Shown piece by piece: positions 41,533-50,379 of a stretch of DNA of 51,373 nt. The stretch is from Balneolales bacterium (GTDB taxonomy: Bacteria; Bacteroidota; Rhodothermia; Balneolales; Balneolaceae), in assembly GCA_030830725.1 (NCBI GenBank), contig JAURMN010000045.1:1-51373 (forward strand). Direction: 5' to 3'. The translations under genes were made by a program, and so were the position numbers. Position 1 is the stretch's first letter. Each line of letters opens with the position of its first letter. Under the pieces are notes generated by a model, which saw nothing but the letters and a program-made list of their open reading frames with translations, ran no database searches and had not been told where the DNA came from.

Positions 41533-42957
41533 GTGTTCGGAATTAATCGGGATCAGGAGGTTGTCTACACGGCTCTTCTGGATATCCTCATTTTATCATT
41601 AGTATGGATTGCTTTTTTGGGCATAGCGCCCGAACTGCTTCCAATTCAGACGCTTTCCGGATTATCAAAGGGCTACCTTCACGGCCTGTTTCATCTGGGA
41701 TATTGGCTACTTGTCTTTGGGTCATTAGGTCTATACCGAAAACTCTTTTTGATTTCACGATTTGACGAGTTTTTGCAGGTGTTGAAGGCTACGATTACAG
41801 GGTCTTTAATCCTGATGATGTTTTTGTTGTTTCGGACTCAGGATCCCACTGTATATTCGGTTCATGCGATCATTGGAGCCGTGTTACCCTATTCAAGTGT
41901 TGTCGGATTTTCAATTTTTGTGAACCGATTTATTGTTCGGACGATTCAGCGCTATTTTGCAAAGAAGGGAAAAGGGCTGCATCGGGCTGTGATTGTGGGT
42001 ACAGGGCCAACAGCGTTGTCCGTTTATAAAGAGTTGGAAAGATTCAAAACCATGGGAATGCAGGTGTTGGGCTACCTGCATGTGAATGGATCTGGCAGAA
42101 CTGCTCATCCTATTGAGGTGAATCCAAAAGAGGTGCTGGGTAACTTGGAAAGTCTTCAAAACTTGATGGATAAGGAGGGAATTCGGGATGTGATTGTGGC
42201 ACTTGAACCCGATCAACGAGAGGATCTGGTCTCCATCATCAGTAAAATTGATTATCCTGATATCACCTTCAAATTGATGCCTGATTTTTATCAATTGGTC
42301 GGTGGATTGGCAAAAACCAATCAGATCTTTGGCTTGCCCCTGATTGAGATCATGTCCAGTCCTTTACCCTATTGGGAACGGGTCGTCAAACGACTTTTAG
42401 ACATCTCGATTTCAGTGCTTTTTTTAGTGGTTATATCCCCACTTATGCTGATTTTAGCATTATTAGTTCGATTTACATCTCCAGGCCCCGTAATCTACCG
42501 GCAGAAACGAGTGGGTAGAAAAGACCACGTCTTTACGATTTATAAGTTTCGTACGATGGTCAATAATGCTGAGGCGCAGAGCGGGCCAAAGTGGGCAGAG
42601 GATGATGATCCTCGTGTGACACCCATTGGGCGGTTTATGAGGAAGACTCGTCTAGATGAACTGCCTCAATTTTTTAATGTACTAAAAGGGGATATGAGTC
42701 TGGTTGGTCCCAGACCTGAGCGTCCCTATTTTGTAGATCAGTTTAAGCAAGAGATTCCCCTGTATGGGCGACGCCATCGTATTCGGCCCGGAATTACCGG
42801 CTGGGCACAGGTGAAATGGAAATATGACGCCTCGTTTGATGATGTGCGAGAAAAGACAAAATTTGATCTATTTTATGTCGAGAATATTTCGCTTCGAATG
42901 GATTTTAAAATATTGATCAACACGATCTTTATCGTATTTGGAGGAAAAGGGAAATGA
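41533..42957 (+). CDS. Polyprenyl glycosylphosphotransferase (WcaJ/WbaP-like)
   Basis: 474 residues, GTG start at 41533. Four N-terminal membrane helices (about 12-135), a Rossmann-type domain (145-275: RAVIVGTGPTALSVYKEL), a fifth hydrophobic segment (about 290-312) and the catalytic domain with KRLLDISISVLFLVVISPL, GPVIYRQKRVGRKDHVFTIY, KFRTM, RKTRLDELPQFFNVLKGDMS and LVGPRPERPYF. It transfers a sugar-1-phosphate from a nucleotide sugar to undecaprenyl phosphate, the first step of exopolysaccharide or O-antigen-type glycan synthesis. The sugar cannot be told. It overlaps the next gene by 4 bases. Confidence 0.95.
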   Translation: MFGINRDQEVVYTALLDILILSLVWIAFLGIAPELLPIQTLSGLSKGYLHGLFHLGYWLLVFGSLGLYRKLFLISRFDEFLQVLKATITGSLILMMFLLFRTQDPTVYSVHAIIGAVLPYSSVVGFSIFVNRFIVRTIQRYFAKKGKGLHRAVIVGTGPTALSVYKELERFKTMGMQVLGYLHVNGSGRTAHPIEVNPKEVLGNLESLQNLMDKEGIRDVIVALEPDQREDLVSIISKIDYPDITFKLMPDFYQLVGGLAKTNQIFGLPLIEIMSSPLPYWERVVKRLLDISISVLFLVVISPLMLILALLVRFTSPGPVIYRQKRVGRKDHVFTIYKFRTMVNNAEAQSGPKWAEDDDPRVTPIGRFMRKTRLDELPQFFNVLKGDMSLVGPRPERPYFVDQFKQEIPLYGRRHRIRPGITGWAQVKWKYDASFDDVREKTKFDLFYVENISLRMDFKILINTIFIVFGGKGK

Positions 42958-43700
42958 CAACGTTATCAGCAGGTGGATCGGTTACATTAGTCATTATTCC
43001 TACGTATAGTGAGTTGAAAAATGTCCCTGTGGTGATCCGAAGGTTGATGGAGCTCTCGGAGGCTCCAGATGTATTGTTTATTGATGATGCCTCGCCAGAT
43101 GGGACTGCAGATGTGATACGTGAACAACAATCCTTGTACCCTGGCAGGATTCATCTGGTGGAGCGAAGCGGGAAATTAGGACTGGGCACGGCCTATGTGA
43201 CGGGATTCCGATACGCACTTGAAAAAGAATATCGCTACATCTGTGAAATGGATTGTGACCTGTCTCATTCTCCTGAAGATATTCCTCGGTTGGTGGATTT
43301 TGTGCGAACTGGAGAAGCAGATCTAGCCATCGGATCTCGATATTGTGATGGAATTTCGATCATTAACTGGCCACTGTCTCGATTGATTTTATCCTATTCT
43401 GCCAATGTATACGCCCGGATGATTACCGGACTCCCGGTTTTTGATACTACTGCTGGATTTAAATGTATTCGTCGGGAAGTATTAGAGTCTATCGACATCG
43501 AGAAGATTCGTTCCAATGGATACGCTTTTCAGATCGAGCTTCATTTTAGAGCATGGAAAGCTGGTTTTCGTCTGGGTGAAGTATCGATCATTTTTCGAGA
43601 GCGGGAGGAAGGAGTATCCAAAATGACTAAAAAGATTGTAAGGGAAGCGATCTGGAGGGTATGGGCACTGAAAATTCGATCTTTATTCGGGATGCTTTAA
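42954..43700 (+). CDS. Dpm1-like polyprenol monophosphate glycosyltransferase
   Basis: A 248-residue GT2 enzyme of the dolichol-phosphate mannose synthase group. VIIPTYSELKNVPVVIRRL, VLFIDDASPDGTADVI, GLGTAYVTGFRYAL and the metal-binding EMDCDLSHSPEDIPRL are characteristic, as is the DTTAGFKCIRREVLESID block and the FREREEGVSKM end. It should transfer mannose (or glucose) from a nucleotide sugar to polyprenyl phosphate. It has no C-terminal membrane helices. It is translationally coupled to the upstream phosphotransferase by ATGA (42954-42957). Confidence 0.94.
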   Translation: MTTLSAGGSVTLVIIPTYSELKNVPVVIRRLMELSEAPDVLFIDDASPDGTADVIREQQSLYPGRIHLVERSGKLGLGTAYVTGFRYALEKEYRYICEMDCDLSHSPEDIPRLVDFVRTGEADLAIGSRYCDGISIINWPLSRLILSYSANVYARMITGLPVFDTTAGFKCIRREVLESIDIEKIRSNGYAFQIELHFRAWKAGFRLGEVSIIFREREEGVSKMTKKIVREAIWRVWALKIRSLFGML

Positions 43701-43786
43701 CCCGGCCTATTTAAAGCTTCCTGTGCGCCTCCTCGAAACAGGCTTTTCACAATGATACAATTCGCAGAGCAAGAAAAAGTGGTCGC

Positions 43787-44485
43787 TTACGTTTCCTTTT
43801 TCTCTCTCAACTTTTGGCATTCACAACTCACGCCATAGTGATTGCAGATCTCGTCATTCGGCACCTTCGAAATCCTTGCTTTACACACAGCGCGACCATG
43901 ATGAATGAGCAAATGTGACAAATCTGTCCAACTCTCTTGAGGAAAGAGAGCCATCAAGTCTTTTTCAATTTTATCGGTATTGGATTTGTGTTTGGTAAGA
44001 CCAAATCGATTTGACAGTCGCTTGACATGGGTGTCCACCACCACGCCGACATTAATTCCAAAGGCATTTCCCAAGACCACATTCGCTGTTTTGCGAGCAG
44101 CTCCTCTGAGTTGGAGTAGTTCATGCATGGTTTGCGGAACCTGACCATGAAACTCCTTAACTAAAGTCTTGGAGGCTTCTTTCAGGGATTTCGCTTTATT
44201 TCGATAAAATCCGGTAGTTTTCACTAATTCTTCCAGTTCCTGCAAGGAAGCTACCGCCATCGTTTCCGGGGTGGGGTAGGCCCTGAACAGTGCCGGAGTC
44301 ACTATGTTTACTCGAACATCGGTGCATTGAGCACTCAGGATTGTGGCGCACAGAAGTTCAAAAGGATTTCGGTAGTCGAGCTCACAGTGAGGGTTGGGAT
44401 AGCGGGCGTATAATTTCTGAAGGAGTTCCAGTGCCCGTTCTTTTTGAGCAGAAGTTTTTCGGGGAAGAGAGGGTTTTTTTGACAT
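43787..44485 (-). CDS. nth: Endonuclease III (base-excision DNA glycosylase)
   Basis: 232 residues from the ATG at 44485; an upstream in-frame start adds 34 residues unlike the family. It is a DNA glycosylase/AP lyase of the HhH-GPD family for oxidised pyrimidines. The fold blocks PFELLCATILSAQCTDVRVN, LQLRGAARKTANVVLGNAFG (catalytic Lys132) and VVVDTHVKRLSNRFGL (catalytic Asp151) are present. The HhH loop reads LRGAARK rather than LPGVGRK. The four C-terminal cysteines are at 201, 214, 221 and 223 (spacing X12, X6, X1) instead of the canonical X6, X2, X5 of the [4Fe-4S] loop, so cluster binding is doubtful or altered. Confidence 0.93.
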   Translation of the reverse strand: MSKKPSLPRKTSAQKERALELLQKLYARYPNPHCELDYRNPFELLCATILSAQCTDVRVNIVTPALFRAYPTPETMAVASLQELEELVKTTGFYRNKAKSLKEASKTLVKEFHGQVPQTMHELLQLRGAARKTANVVLGNAFGINVGVVVDTHVKRLSNRFGLTKHKSNTDKIEKDLMALFPQESWTDLSHLLIHHGRAVCKARISKVPNDEICNHYGVSCECQKLREKKET

Positions 44486-44549
44486 GAACGTAAAATACAC
44501 TTTTTTGCAGCTGTACCGCAGAGGAAAGACTCCAGATGTAGAAAGCGTT

Positions 44550-45797
44550 ATGTATCTTGTATCAATGCGATCACGACTCTCACTCATCCTCTTTTTTTTA
44601 GCCTACATTCTTAGTTTTGTAGATCGCCAGATTGTGGCTGTTCTTGGGGTTCAGATTCGGGATGCCTTTTCTCTGGACAATGTGCAAATCGGACTGTTAT
44701 ATGGTTCGGCGTTTTCTGTGATGTATGCGTTGGCCGGAATTCCGATGGGATGGCTTGCGGATCGGATTTCACGTAAGTGGATGATCGTGACCGGGATTTT
44801 GGGATGGAGTTTGATGACCATGTGGAGTGGTTGGGCGACGTCTATTTCTATGTTGATTACAGCCCGAATGCTATTAGGTGTGAGTCAGGCTATGTTGAGT
44901 CCGGCTGTCTACTCTTTTTTGGCGGTGCACTACTCGGCTTCCCAACGTGCCACGATCTTTTCCATTTATGCCTCCGGTATTTTTATCGGAGTGGGACTCT
45001 CCTTTCTGGCTGGTGGCACCATAGCACAGCTTTATGATTGGCAGACGGCCATGATTGCTGTGGCCTGGCCTGGGTTCATTGTAGCTGCTCTGATCGTTTT
45101 TTTGGTGCATGAACCGGCACGCACTTTACCCAACTCCTCTATCATCGTAAAGATGGACGTTTCGTATGGACCATGGCTGTCCTCAGCAAAACGAATGTTC
45201 CGAAATCGTTCTATTTTTTTGCATATGACTGGGTTTTCGTTACTCGCATGCACGGGATACACACTATTGGCCTTCATTTCGATTCTTTTTCAGGATGTAT
45301 ACCAACGCTCGGATTTGACACCAAGTTTTGGATGGTTCTTTTTTGGTGTAGCGCTTATGGTCATCTTATCGGGTAAACTCGCAGATCTTCTTGCTCGTCA
45401 CAAACCTTCTCGACGATATTGGATGGGAATCGTATCGGCGGCCGCCCTTCCGCTTTATGTGATTGCCCTTAAAAGTTCAGATGCAGGTACAGCCTTTTGG
45501 TTTCTGGGATTGGGTGTGTTAATTGGCTCTTCTTACAATGGTGTTGCCACGGCTATTTTGCACGATTATATCGCAGATGATCAGAGAGGTTTTATCACCG
45601 GGCTCTATTTGTTTGTGGTGAGTATTGCCGGATTTGGATTGGGACCACCTTTGGCCGGGTTTTTGATGGATACGGTATTTGAGGGACCACAAGCAGTGCA
45701 AAATTCCTTAATTGCCCTGATTACGGTCTGTAATCTGCTTGCGATGGTGTTTTTCTTCATTGCTGAAAAACGCCACGAATCCGATGCGGTGAGGTGA
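44550..45797 (+). CDS. MFS transporter (spinster-like)
   Basis: About 415 residues, 12 helices. The ATG at 44550 or 44565 begins just before TM1 (SRLSLILFFLAYILSFVDRQ); the ATG at 44484 would make a 22-residue polar lead and overlap the divergent nth start codon, so I reject it. Motif A, GWLADRISRKWMI, and the SFVDRQIVAVLG in TM1 fit the spinster/hexuronate-type group of the major facilitator family. The substrate is unknown. No neighbour suggests one. The last helices are followed by a short basic tail. Confidence 0.87.
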   Translation: MYLVSMRSRLSLILFFLAYILSFVDRQIVAVLGVQIRDAFSLDNVQIGLLYGSAFSVMYALAGIPMGWLADRISRKWMIVTGILGWSLMTMWSGWATSISMLITARMLLGVSQAMLSPAVYSFLAVHYSASQRATIFSIYASGIFIGVGLSFLAGGTIAQLYDWQTAMIAVAWPGFIVAALIVFLVHEPARTLPNSSIIVKMDVSYGPWLSSAKRMFRNRSIFLHMTGFSLLACTGYTLLAFISILFQDVYQRSDLTPSFGWFFFGVALMVILSGKLADLLARHKPSRRYWMGIVSAAALPLYVIALKSSDAGTAFWFLGLGVLIGSSYNGVATAILHDYIADDQRGFITGLYLFVVSIAGFGLGPPLAGFLMDTVFEGPQAVQNSLIALITVCNLLAMVFFFIAEKRHESDAVR

Positions 45798-45866
45798 ATC
45801 TCCACTCCCAAGTAATACAGCTCTAATCATCTTGTCGAAGTCAGGATGACTTGTCAGATAAAGGGC

Positions 45867-47261
45867 TCAATCCAGATCTTTGAGTGCTCCTGCCAAAGCT
45901 TGTAATGACTGCTTGGCATCCCCGAAAAACATCTGATTGTTTTCCAAATAAAACAATTCATTATCTATTCCTGCAAAACCTGGGCTCATACTCCGTTTGA
46001 AGACAATGGTCCGCTTCGCTTCCTCCACGTTTAAAACCGGCATTCCATAAATCGGAGAGGCAGGATTGGTTTTGGCAGCCGGATTAACTACATCATTTGC
46101 ACCAATGATCAGGACTACATCTGTACTGGGGAATTCCGGGTTAATTTGATCCATATCATAGAGTTGATCGTACGGCACATCCGCTTCGGCCAGAAGCACA
46201 TTCATGTGACCTGGCATTCGGCCAGCTACCGGGTGAATTCCATATTTGACTTGAACACCTTTTTTCTCCAGAATAGCCGCCACTTCCTTCACCACGTGCT
46301 GCGCTTGAGCGACAGCCAGTCCATAACCAGGCACAATGACTACTTTCGATGCATACGCACACTGTACGGCCGCATCCTCGGCTGATGTTTCGCGAATTGT
46401 AAGATCTCCAATAGCTCCACTACCCGCGGCAGCGCCACCTTGATCTCCACCAAACGCACCAAATATGACATTGGTAAGCGTACGATTCATCGCCTTACAC
46501 ATAATGTTTGTTAGGATGAGCCCGGCGGCTCCGACCAAAGCTCCAGAGACGATGAGTAATTGATTTCCCAGCACGAATCCAGCAAATGATGCCGCGATCC
46601 CGGAGAGAGAATTCAGCAGCGAAATCACCACAGGCATATCTGCACCCCCGATCGGAATCACCATCAAGATTCCCAGCAGCAAAGAGACGCCCATCACAAT
46701 CCAAAAGAGGGTTGGATCCTCAGGCACTACTGCAAAATATCCTGAAAGTCCTAGCAAACCGATGATCAGCGCAATGTTGAACAGATTTTGTCCTGGGAAC
46801 GTGATCGGTTTCCCGGTGATAAATCCCTGGAGCTTCCCAAACGCAATAAACGAACCGGTAAAGGTTACCGCCCCAATCAACACACTTAATGAGATCGTGA
46901 CCAACGAAAATATATCGAGACCAACTGCGGATACCCTACTGAGTTCACCCCATGCCACCAACGCCGATGCAGCTCCTCCAAAACCATTAAAGAGTGCCAC
47001 TAATTCTGGCATTGAGGTCATTTCAACTTTCCGAGCAGCCACCCCACCGACCAAAGATCCCACCACAATTCCAGCTATAATCCAATCAAACGTGAGGATA
47101 TTTCGGTCCAAAAGGGTTACGGCCACGCCAATCAACATCCCCAAAGCAGCGTACTGATTTCCTTTTCGGGCCGTTGCAGGCGAGCCCAAACGCTTTACCC
47201 CGACAATAAAAAAGCTGATGGCAACGAGGTAAGTGAGCTGGATAAGTATTGAGAAGTCCAT
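45867..47261 (-). CDS. pntB: Proton-translocating NAD(P)+ transhydrogenase, beta subunit
   Basis: 464 residues. The N-terminal half has about nine membrane helices forming the proton channel (GGADMPVVISLLNSLSGIAA is conserved). The C-terminal domain III binds NADP(H): VIVPGYGLAVAQAQHVVKEV, then KYGIHPVAGRMPGHMNVLLAEA, VLIIGANDVVNPAA and KRSMSPGFAGIDNELFY. With PntAA and PntAB it drives NADPH formation using the proton gradient. It is the last gene of the operon pntAA-pntAB-pntB, 2 bases after pntAB. Confidence 0.97.
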   Translation of the reverse strand: MDFSILIQLTYLVAISFFIVGVKRLGSPATARKGNQYAALGMLIGVAVTLLDRNILTFDWIIAGIVVGSLVGGVAARKVEMTSMPELVALFNGFGGAASALVAWGELSRVSAVGLDIFSLVTISLSVLIGAVTFTGSFIAFGKLQGFITGKPITFPGQNLFNIALIIGLLGLSGYFAVVPEDPTLFWIVMGVSLLLGILMVIPIGGADMPVVISLLNSLSGIAASFAGFVLGNQLLIVSGALVGAAGLILTNIMCKAMNRTLTNVIFGAFGGDQGGAAAGSGAIGDLTIRETSAEDAAVQCAYASKVVIVPGYGLAVAQAQHVVKEVAAILEKKGVQVKYGIHPVAGRMPGHMNVLLAEADVPYDQLYDMDQINPEFPSTDVVLIIGANDVVNPAAKTNPASPIYGMPVLNVEEAKRTIVFKRSMSPGFAGIDNELFYLENNQMFFGDAKQSLQALAGALKDLD

Positions 47262-47263
47262 AG

Positions 47264-47575
47264 TTACGAGCCCTTCTTTTTAAACATTTCCAGCATGCGG
47301 TCGGTGACCAAAAACCCACCAACCACATTGATCGTCGCAAAAATAATGGCAATCAACCCGATAAGCTTGGTGACCATGCCGCCCGTCTCCCCGCTGTCAG
47401 CACCGGCAATCAATAGGGCACCTACCAAGGTCACCCCCGAAATCGCATTAGCACCGGACATCAACGGTGTATGAAGTGTAGGCGGAACTTTCGAGATCAA
47501 CTCAAATCCGACAAACGAAGCCAGTACGAACAAAAAGAGGTTGAAAATGAGTTGCTGGATGAGGATTGGATCCAT
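47264..47575 (-). CDS. pntAB: Proton-translocating transhydrogenase, small alpha-2 subunit
   Basis: A 103-residue membrane protein with about three helices and the conserved FVGFELISKVPPTLHTPLMS and ANAISGVTLVGALL blocks. In E. coli these helices are the C-terminal end of PntA; here, as in many bacteria, they are a separate subunit. It lies between pntAA (46-base gap) and pntB (2-base gap). Confidence 0.96.
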   Translation of the reverse strand: MDPILIQQLIFNLFLFVLASFVGFELISKVPPTLHTPLMSGANAISGVTLVGALLIAGADSGETGGMVTKLIGLIAIIFATINVVGGFLVTDRMLEMFKKKGS

Positions 47576-47621
47576 AGCCGTTGGGTTTTATCAGTTGTTT
47601 AACTTCGTTAATTCGCCTAGT

Positions 47622-48722
47622 CTATTCGCCTCTACCCGCCACAATTGACTCGGCAATAATTTCATCAGAGTAATCCAAAACAAGTGCCCCGTCCTTGACC
47701 AATAAATCAAGCAGGTTTGACATATTCTTCGCATATAATCGACTGGCATGGAAGGCAAGTGTACCAGGCAGGTTCACCGGACCGATGACCTTCACGCCAT
47801 TGTGCACTACCGTTTCGCCCGCCTTGGTAAGTTCGCAATTCCCGCCTTGCTCGGCTGCTATATCGACGATTACTGACCCTGGCGCCATACCGTCCACCAT
47901 CTCGCGGGTAATCAAGCGCGGCGCCGGGCGACCCGGAATCAACGCCGTGGTCACCACGATGTCTGATTTGGCAATATGCCGCGCCAACACCTCTCGCTGA
48001 ATTTCCTGATTTTTAGCCGAAAGCTCTTTTGCATATCCGCCTTTGGTTTCGGTGTCTTCCTCTTCGAGCGGAACATCCACAAAACTGGCCCCGAGACTCT
48101 CCACCTGCTCTTTCACAGCCGGTCGCACATCAAACGCTTCCACCTTGGCGCCCAATCGTTTCGCCGTGGCAATCGCCTGTAGTCCCGCCACACCGGCACC
48201 TAAAATCAACGCCTTGCCCGGTGGCACCGTCCCGGCTGCGGTCATCATCATCGGCAGATATTTATCCAACGCCCCTGCCGCCAACAGCACCGCTTTATAT
48301 CCGGCAATATTACTCATCGAGGAGAGCGCATCCATACTTTGCGCGCGGCTGATCCGCGGAATCGCATCCATGGCAAAGACCGGATTCCCCAATGCTTCCA
48401 ACTGAGCAGCCAACTCAGGATTCGACTTCGCCCATACAAAGGAGATGGTCACTGCACCTTTCCGAAGTGTTTTCAAATCCTCCATAGATGGCAATTGCAC
48501 CGCCAACAAAAGATCCGCTTTCCCCAAAATCGACGCACGATCCCCCAGCGATGCCCCTGCCTCCTGATACATGGCATCGGTGTAACTCGCCTCCACCCCG
48601 GCGCCTTTTTCGATCCAGACTTGTAACCCTTTCCCCGTCAGCGATTTAACCACATCAGGCGTCAATGCAACCCGCGTTTCCTGCACCGCAGTCTCTTTAC
48701 AAACGGCAATTTGTAGTGCCAT
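47622..48722 (-). CDS. pntAA: Proton-translocating transhydrogenase, NAD-binding alpha-1 subunit
   Basis: About 366 residues from the ATG at 48722 (MALQIAVCKE); an ATG at 48746 would add eight residues. It is domain I of the transhydrogenase and relative of alanine dehydrogenase: ETRVALTPDVVKSLTGKG at the N-terminus, ALILGAGVAGLQAIATAKRLGAKVEAFDVR for NAD and SVIVDIAAEQGGNCELT near the end. The subunit is split from the membrane part, which is pntAB. First gene of the operon. The upstream 200 bases hold short repeats at 48783-48812. Confidence 0.96.
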   Translation of the reverse strand: MALQIAVCKETAVQETRVALTPDVVKSLTGKGLQVWIEKGAGVEASYTDAMYQEAGASLGDRASILGKADLLLAVQLPSMEDLKTLRKGAVTISFVWAKSNPELAAQLEALGNPVFAMDAIPRISRAQSMDALSSMSNIAGYKAVLLAAGALDKYLPMMMTAAGTVPPGKALILGAGVAGLQAIATAKRLGAKVEAFDVRPAVKEQVESLGASFVDVPLEEEDTETKGGYAKELSAKNQEIQREVLARHIAKSDIVVTTALIPGRPAPRLITREMVDGMAPGSVIVDIAAEQGGNCELTKAGETVVHNGVKVIGPVNLPGTLAFHASRLYAKNMSNLLDLLVKDGALVLDYSDEIIAESIVAGRGE

Positions 48723-48782
48723 ATATACTCCCAGTGTTGAGATCATGTCAATTCAGTCAATGTAGGGTAGATCATCGATTTC

Positions 48783-48812
48783 TTCAATGCCTATGATCGA
48801 TCAATTCAATGC
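48783..48812. promoter_or_regulatory. Direct repeat upstream of pntAA and trxB
   Basis: TTCAATGC occurs at 48783-48790 and 48805-48812, 22 bases apart, about two helical turns. An inverted pair GATCAT (48770-48775)/ATGATC (48793-48798) overlaps it. It lies in the divergent pntAA-trxB gap. It is only suggestive as a regulator site. Confidence 0.25.
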
Positions 48813-48924
48813 GAACGAATCCCTCGAAATCCTTACTTTAACTCGTTAGATTTTTTAGGATAGCGGTCAGGCTACCAAACCTGTACACGCTTCCAATACT
48901 GCAACACTCAGAAGCCAAAACAAG

Positions 48925-49875
48925 ATGGAAGATCTCCAAGGAAAAACACTCGACGTCGTGATTATCGGAAGCGGTCCCGCAGGGCTCACAGCGGCTCTTT
49001 ATGCAGCGAGAGCTGATCTCAAACCCTTAGTTTTAGAGGGTCCTGAACCGGGCGGACAATTAATGCAGACCACCGATGTGGAGAATTATCCTGGTTATCC
49101 GGATGGGGTGATGGGACCCAAGATGATGGAAGATTTTCGTACTCAGGCTACTCGTTTCGGTGCCGATTGTCGTTACGGATATGTGACGGCGATTGATTTT
49201 TCGGCTCAGCCCTATAAGATCACAGTGGATGATGAGACAGAACTCTTTGCGAAGGCGATCATTATTTCCACAGGCGCCTCCGCAAAATGGTTGAATATTC
49301 CGAGTGAAACCCGACTCAAAGGTAAAGGCGTGAGCGCGTGTGCGACCTGCGATGGGGCATTTTTCCGTGAGCAGCATGTGGTCGTAGTGGGGGGTGGTGA
49401 TACAGCAATGGAAGAGGCGACGTTCTTAACGAAATTTGCTTCCAAAGTCACGGTAATTCATCGCCGGGATGAGTTGAGAGCGTCTAAGGCGATGCAAACC
49501 CGAGCCTTCAATAACCCGAAAATCGACTTTATCTGGGATAGTGAAGTGGCCGAAGTGATTGGAGATCCGGTGATGACCGGATTAAAAGTACGCAATCTTA
49601 AGACCGACGAAATTACCGAGATGGAGAATGTGACGGGTTTATTTGTCGCGATTGGTCACAAACCCAATACCGACCTTTTCAAAGGAGTGCTCACCATGGA
49701 TGAGGTAGGATATATCCAGACTAAAGGTCAATCTACGGAGACCGACCTGCCCGGCGTCTTTGCCTGTGGCGATGCGATGGATGCGACCTATCGTCAGGCG
49801 GTTACGGCTGCGGGATCGGGATGTAAGGCGGCCTTGGATGCGGAGAGATACCTTGCGGATTTAGAGGATCATTAA
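48925..49875 (+). CDS. trxB: Thioredoxin reductase
   Basis: A 316-residue low-molecular-weight thioredoxin reductase. FAD motif VVIIGSGPAGLTAALYAARA, the redox CATC (Cys139, Cys142) in ACATCDGAFF, the NADPH motif VVVGGGDTAMEEATFL and HRRDELRASKAMQ, and the final FACGDAMDATYRQAVTAAGSG are all intact. It uses NADPH to reduce thioredoxin in the cytosol. Divergent from the NADPH-making pnt operon. Confidence 0.98.
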   Translation: MEDLQGKTLDVVIIGSGPAGLTAALYAARADLKPLVLEGPEPGGQLMQTTDVENYPGYPDGVMGPKMMEDFRTQATRFGADCRYGYVTAIDFSAQPYKITVDDETELFAKAIIISTGASAKWLNIPSETRLKGKGVSACATCDGAFFREQHVVVVGGGDTAMEEATFLTKFASKVTVIHRRDELRASKAMQTRAFNNPKIDFIWDSEVAEVIGDPVMTGLKVRNLKTDEITEMENVTGLFVAIGHKPNTDLFKGVLTMDEVGYIQTKGQSTETDLPGVFACGDAMDATYRQAVTAAGSGCKAALDAERYLADLEDH

Positions 49876-49884
49876 TTCAGTAGA

Positions 49885-50274
49885 TCACTGAACCTCGATC
49901 TTGACTTCTTTTGAAGACCCCTTCTTCTCGTCCAGACGCTTTTTAGATGTGGTTGGATTGGATGCTTCCGAATCATTCGTGTTCGAATCGCTTGTATTCA
50001 CATCTGCGGAAACCACTCTTACCAAGTAGACCCGATAATTGGTCGCATAGAGTAAAACCGCGCTTAATGCGGTAATAATCGGTGCTGAATAGGCTAACAC
50101 TGCCGATCCGGCCACTCCAATCGTGAGTTGACTCTCAAAAAGTATCTTCCCTTCGTCATTCTTCACGATCACTCGACGAGTATTCCCCTCTTTTATGAGT
50201 TTCTCAACCTGATCTTTGATCTGATTTGCCGTTCCTTTGAGCTCATCGATGATTGTTTTTTCTTTATCTGTCAT
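49885..50274 (-). CDS. DUF4342 family small protein
   Basis: 129 residues. A helical N-terminus (KEKTIIDELKGTANQIKDQV) and the block KEGNTRRVIVKNDEGKILFE, then LTIGVAGSAVLAYSAPIITA, resemble DUF4342 proteins. One hydrophobic, Ala/Gly-rich segment (about 52-80) could be membrane-bound or amphipathic. The C-terminal 40 residues are low in complexity (Ser/Asn/Thr/Lys) and probably disordered. Function unknown. It is tail-to-tail with trxB (9 bases between stops). Confidence 0.75.
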   Translation of the reverse strand: MTDKEKTIIDELKGTANQIKDQVEKLIKEGNTRRVIVKNDEGKILFESQLTIGVAGSAVLAYSAPIITALSAVLLYATNYRVYLVRVVSADVNTSDSNTNDSEASNPTTSKKRLDEKKGSSKEVKIEVQ

Positions 50275-50379
50275 GGGTATCTATCAAATTTTTGATCATT
50301 GCATGTAAGAAATCGCTCTCTCATCTCTTCTATACGCATGAGATTTCGCTAAAGTTTCAGAATACGTATAAAGAAAGTG

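Noticed and set aside
44484..44549. Upstream ATG of the MFS permease gene
   Set aside because: It would overlap the start codon of the divergent nth gene and add a polar lead; ATG at 44550 leaves a normal promoter gap.
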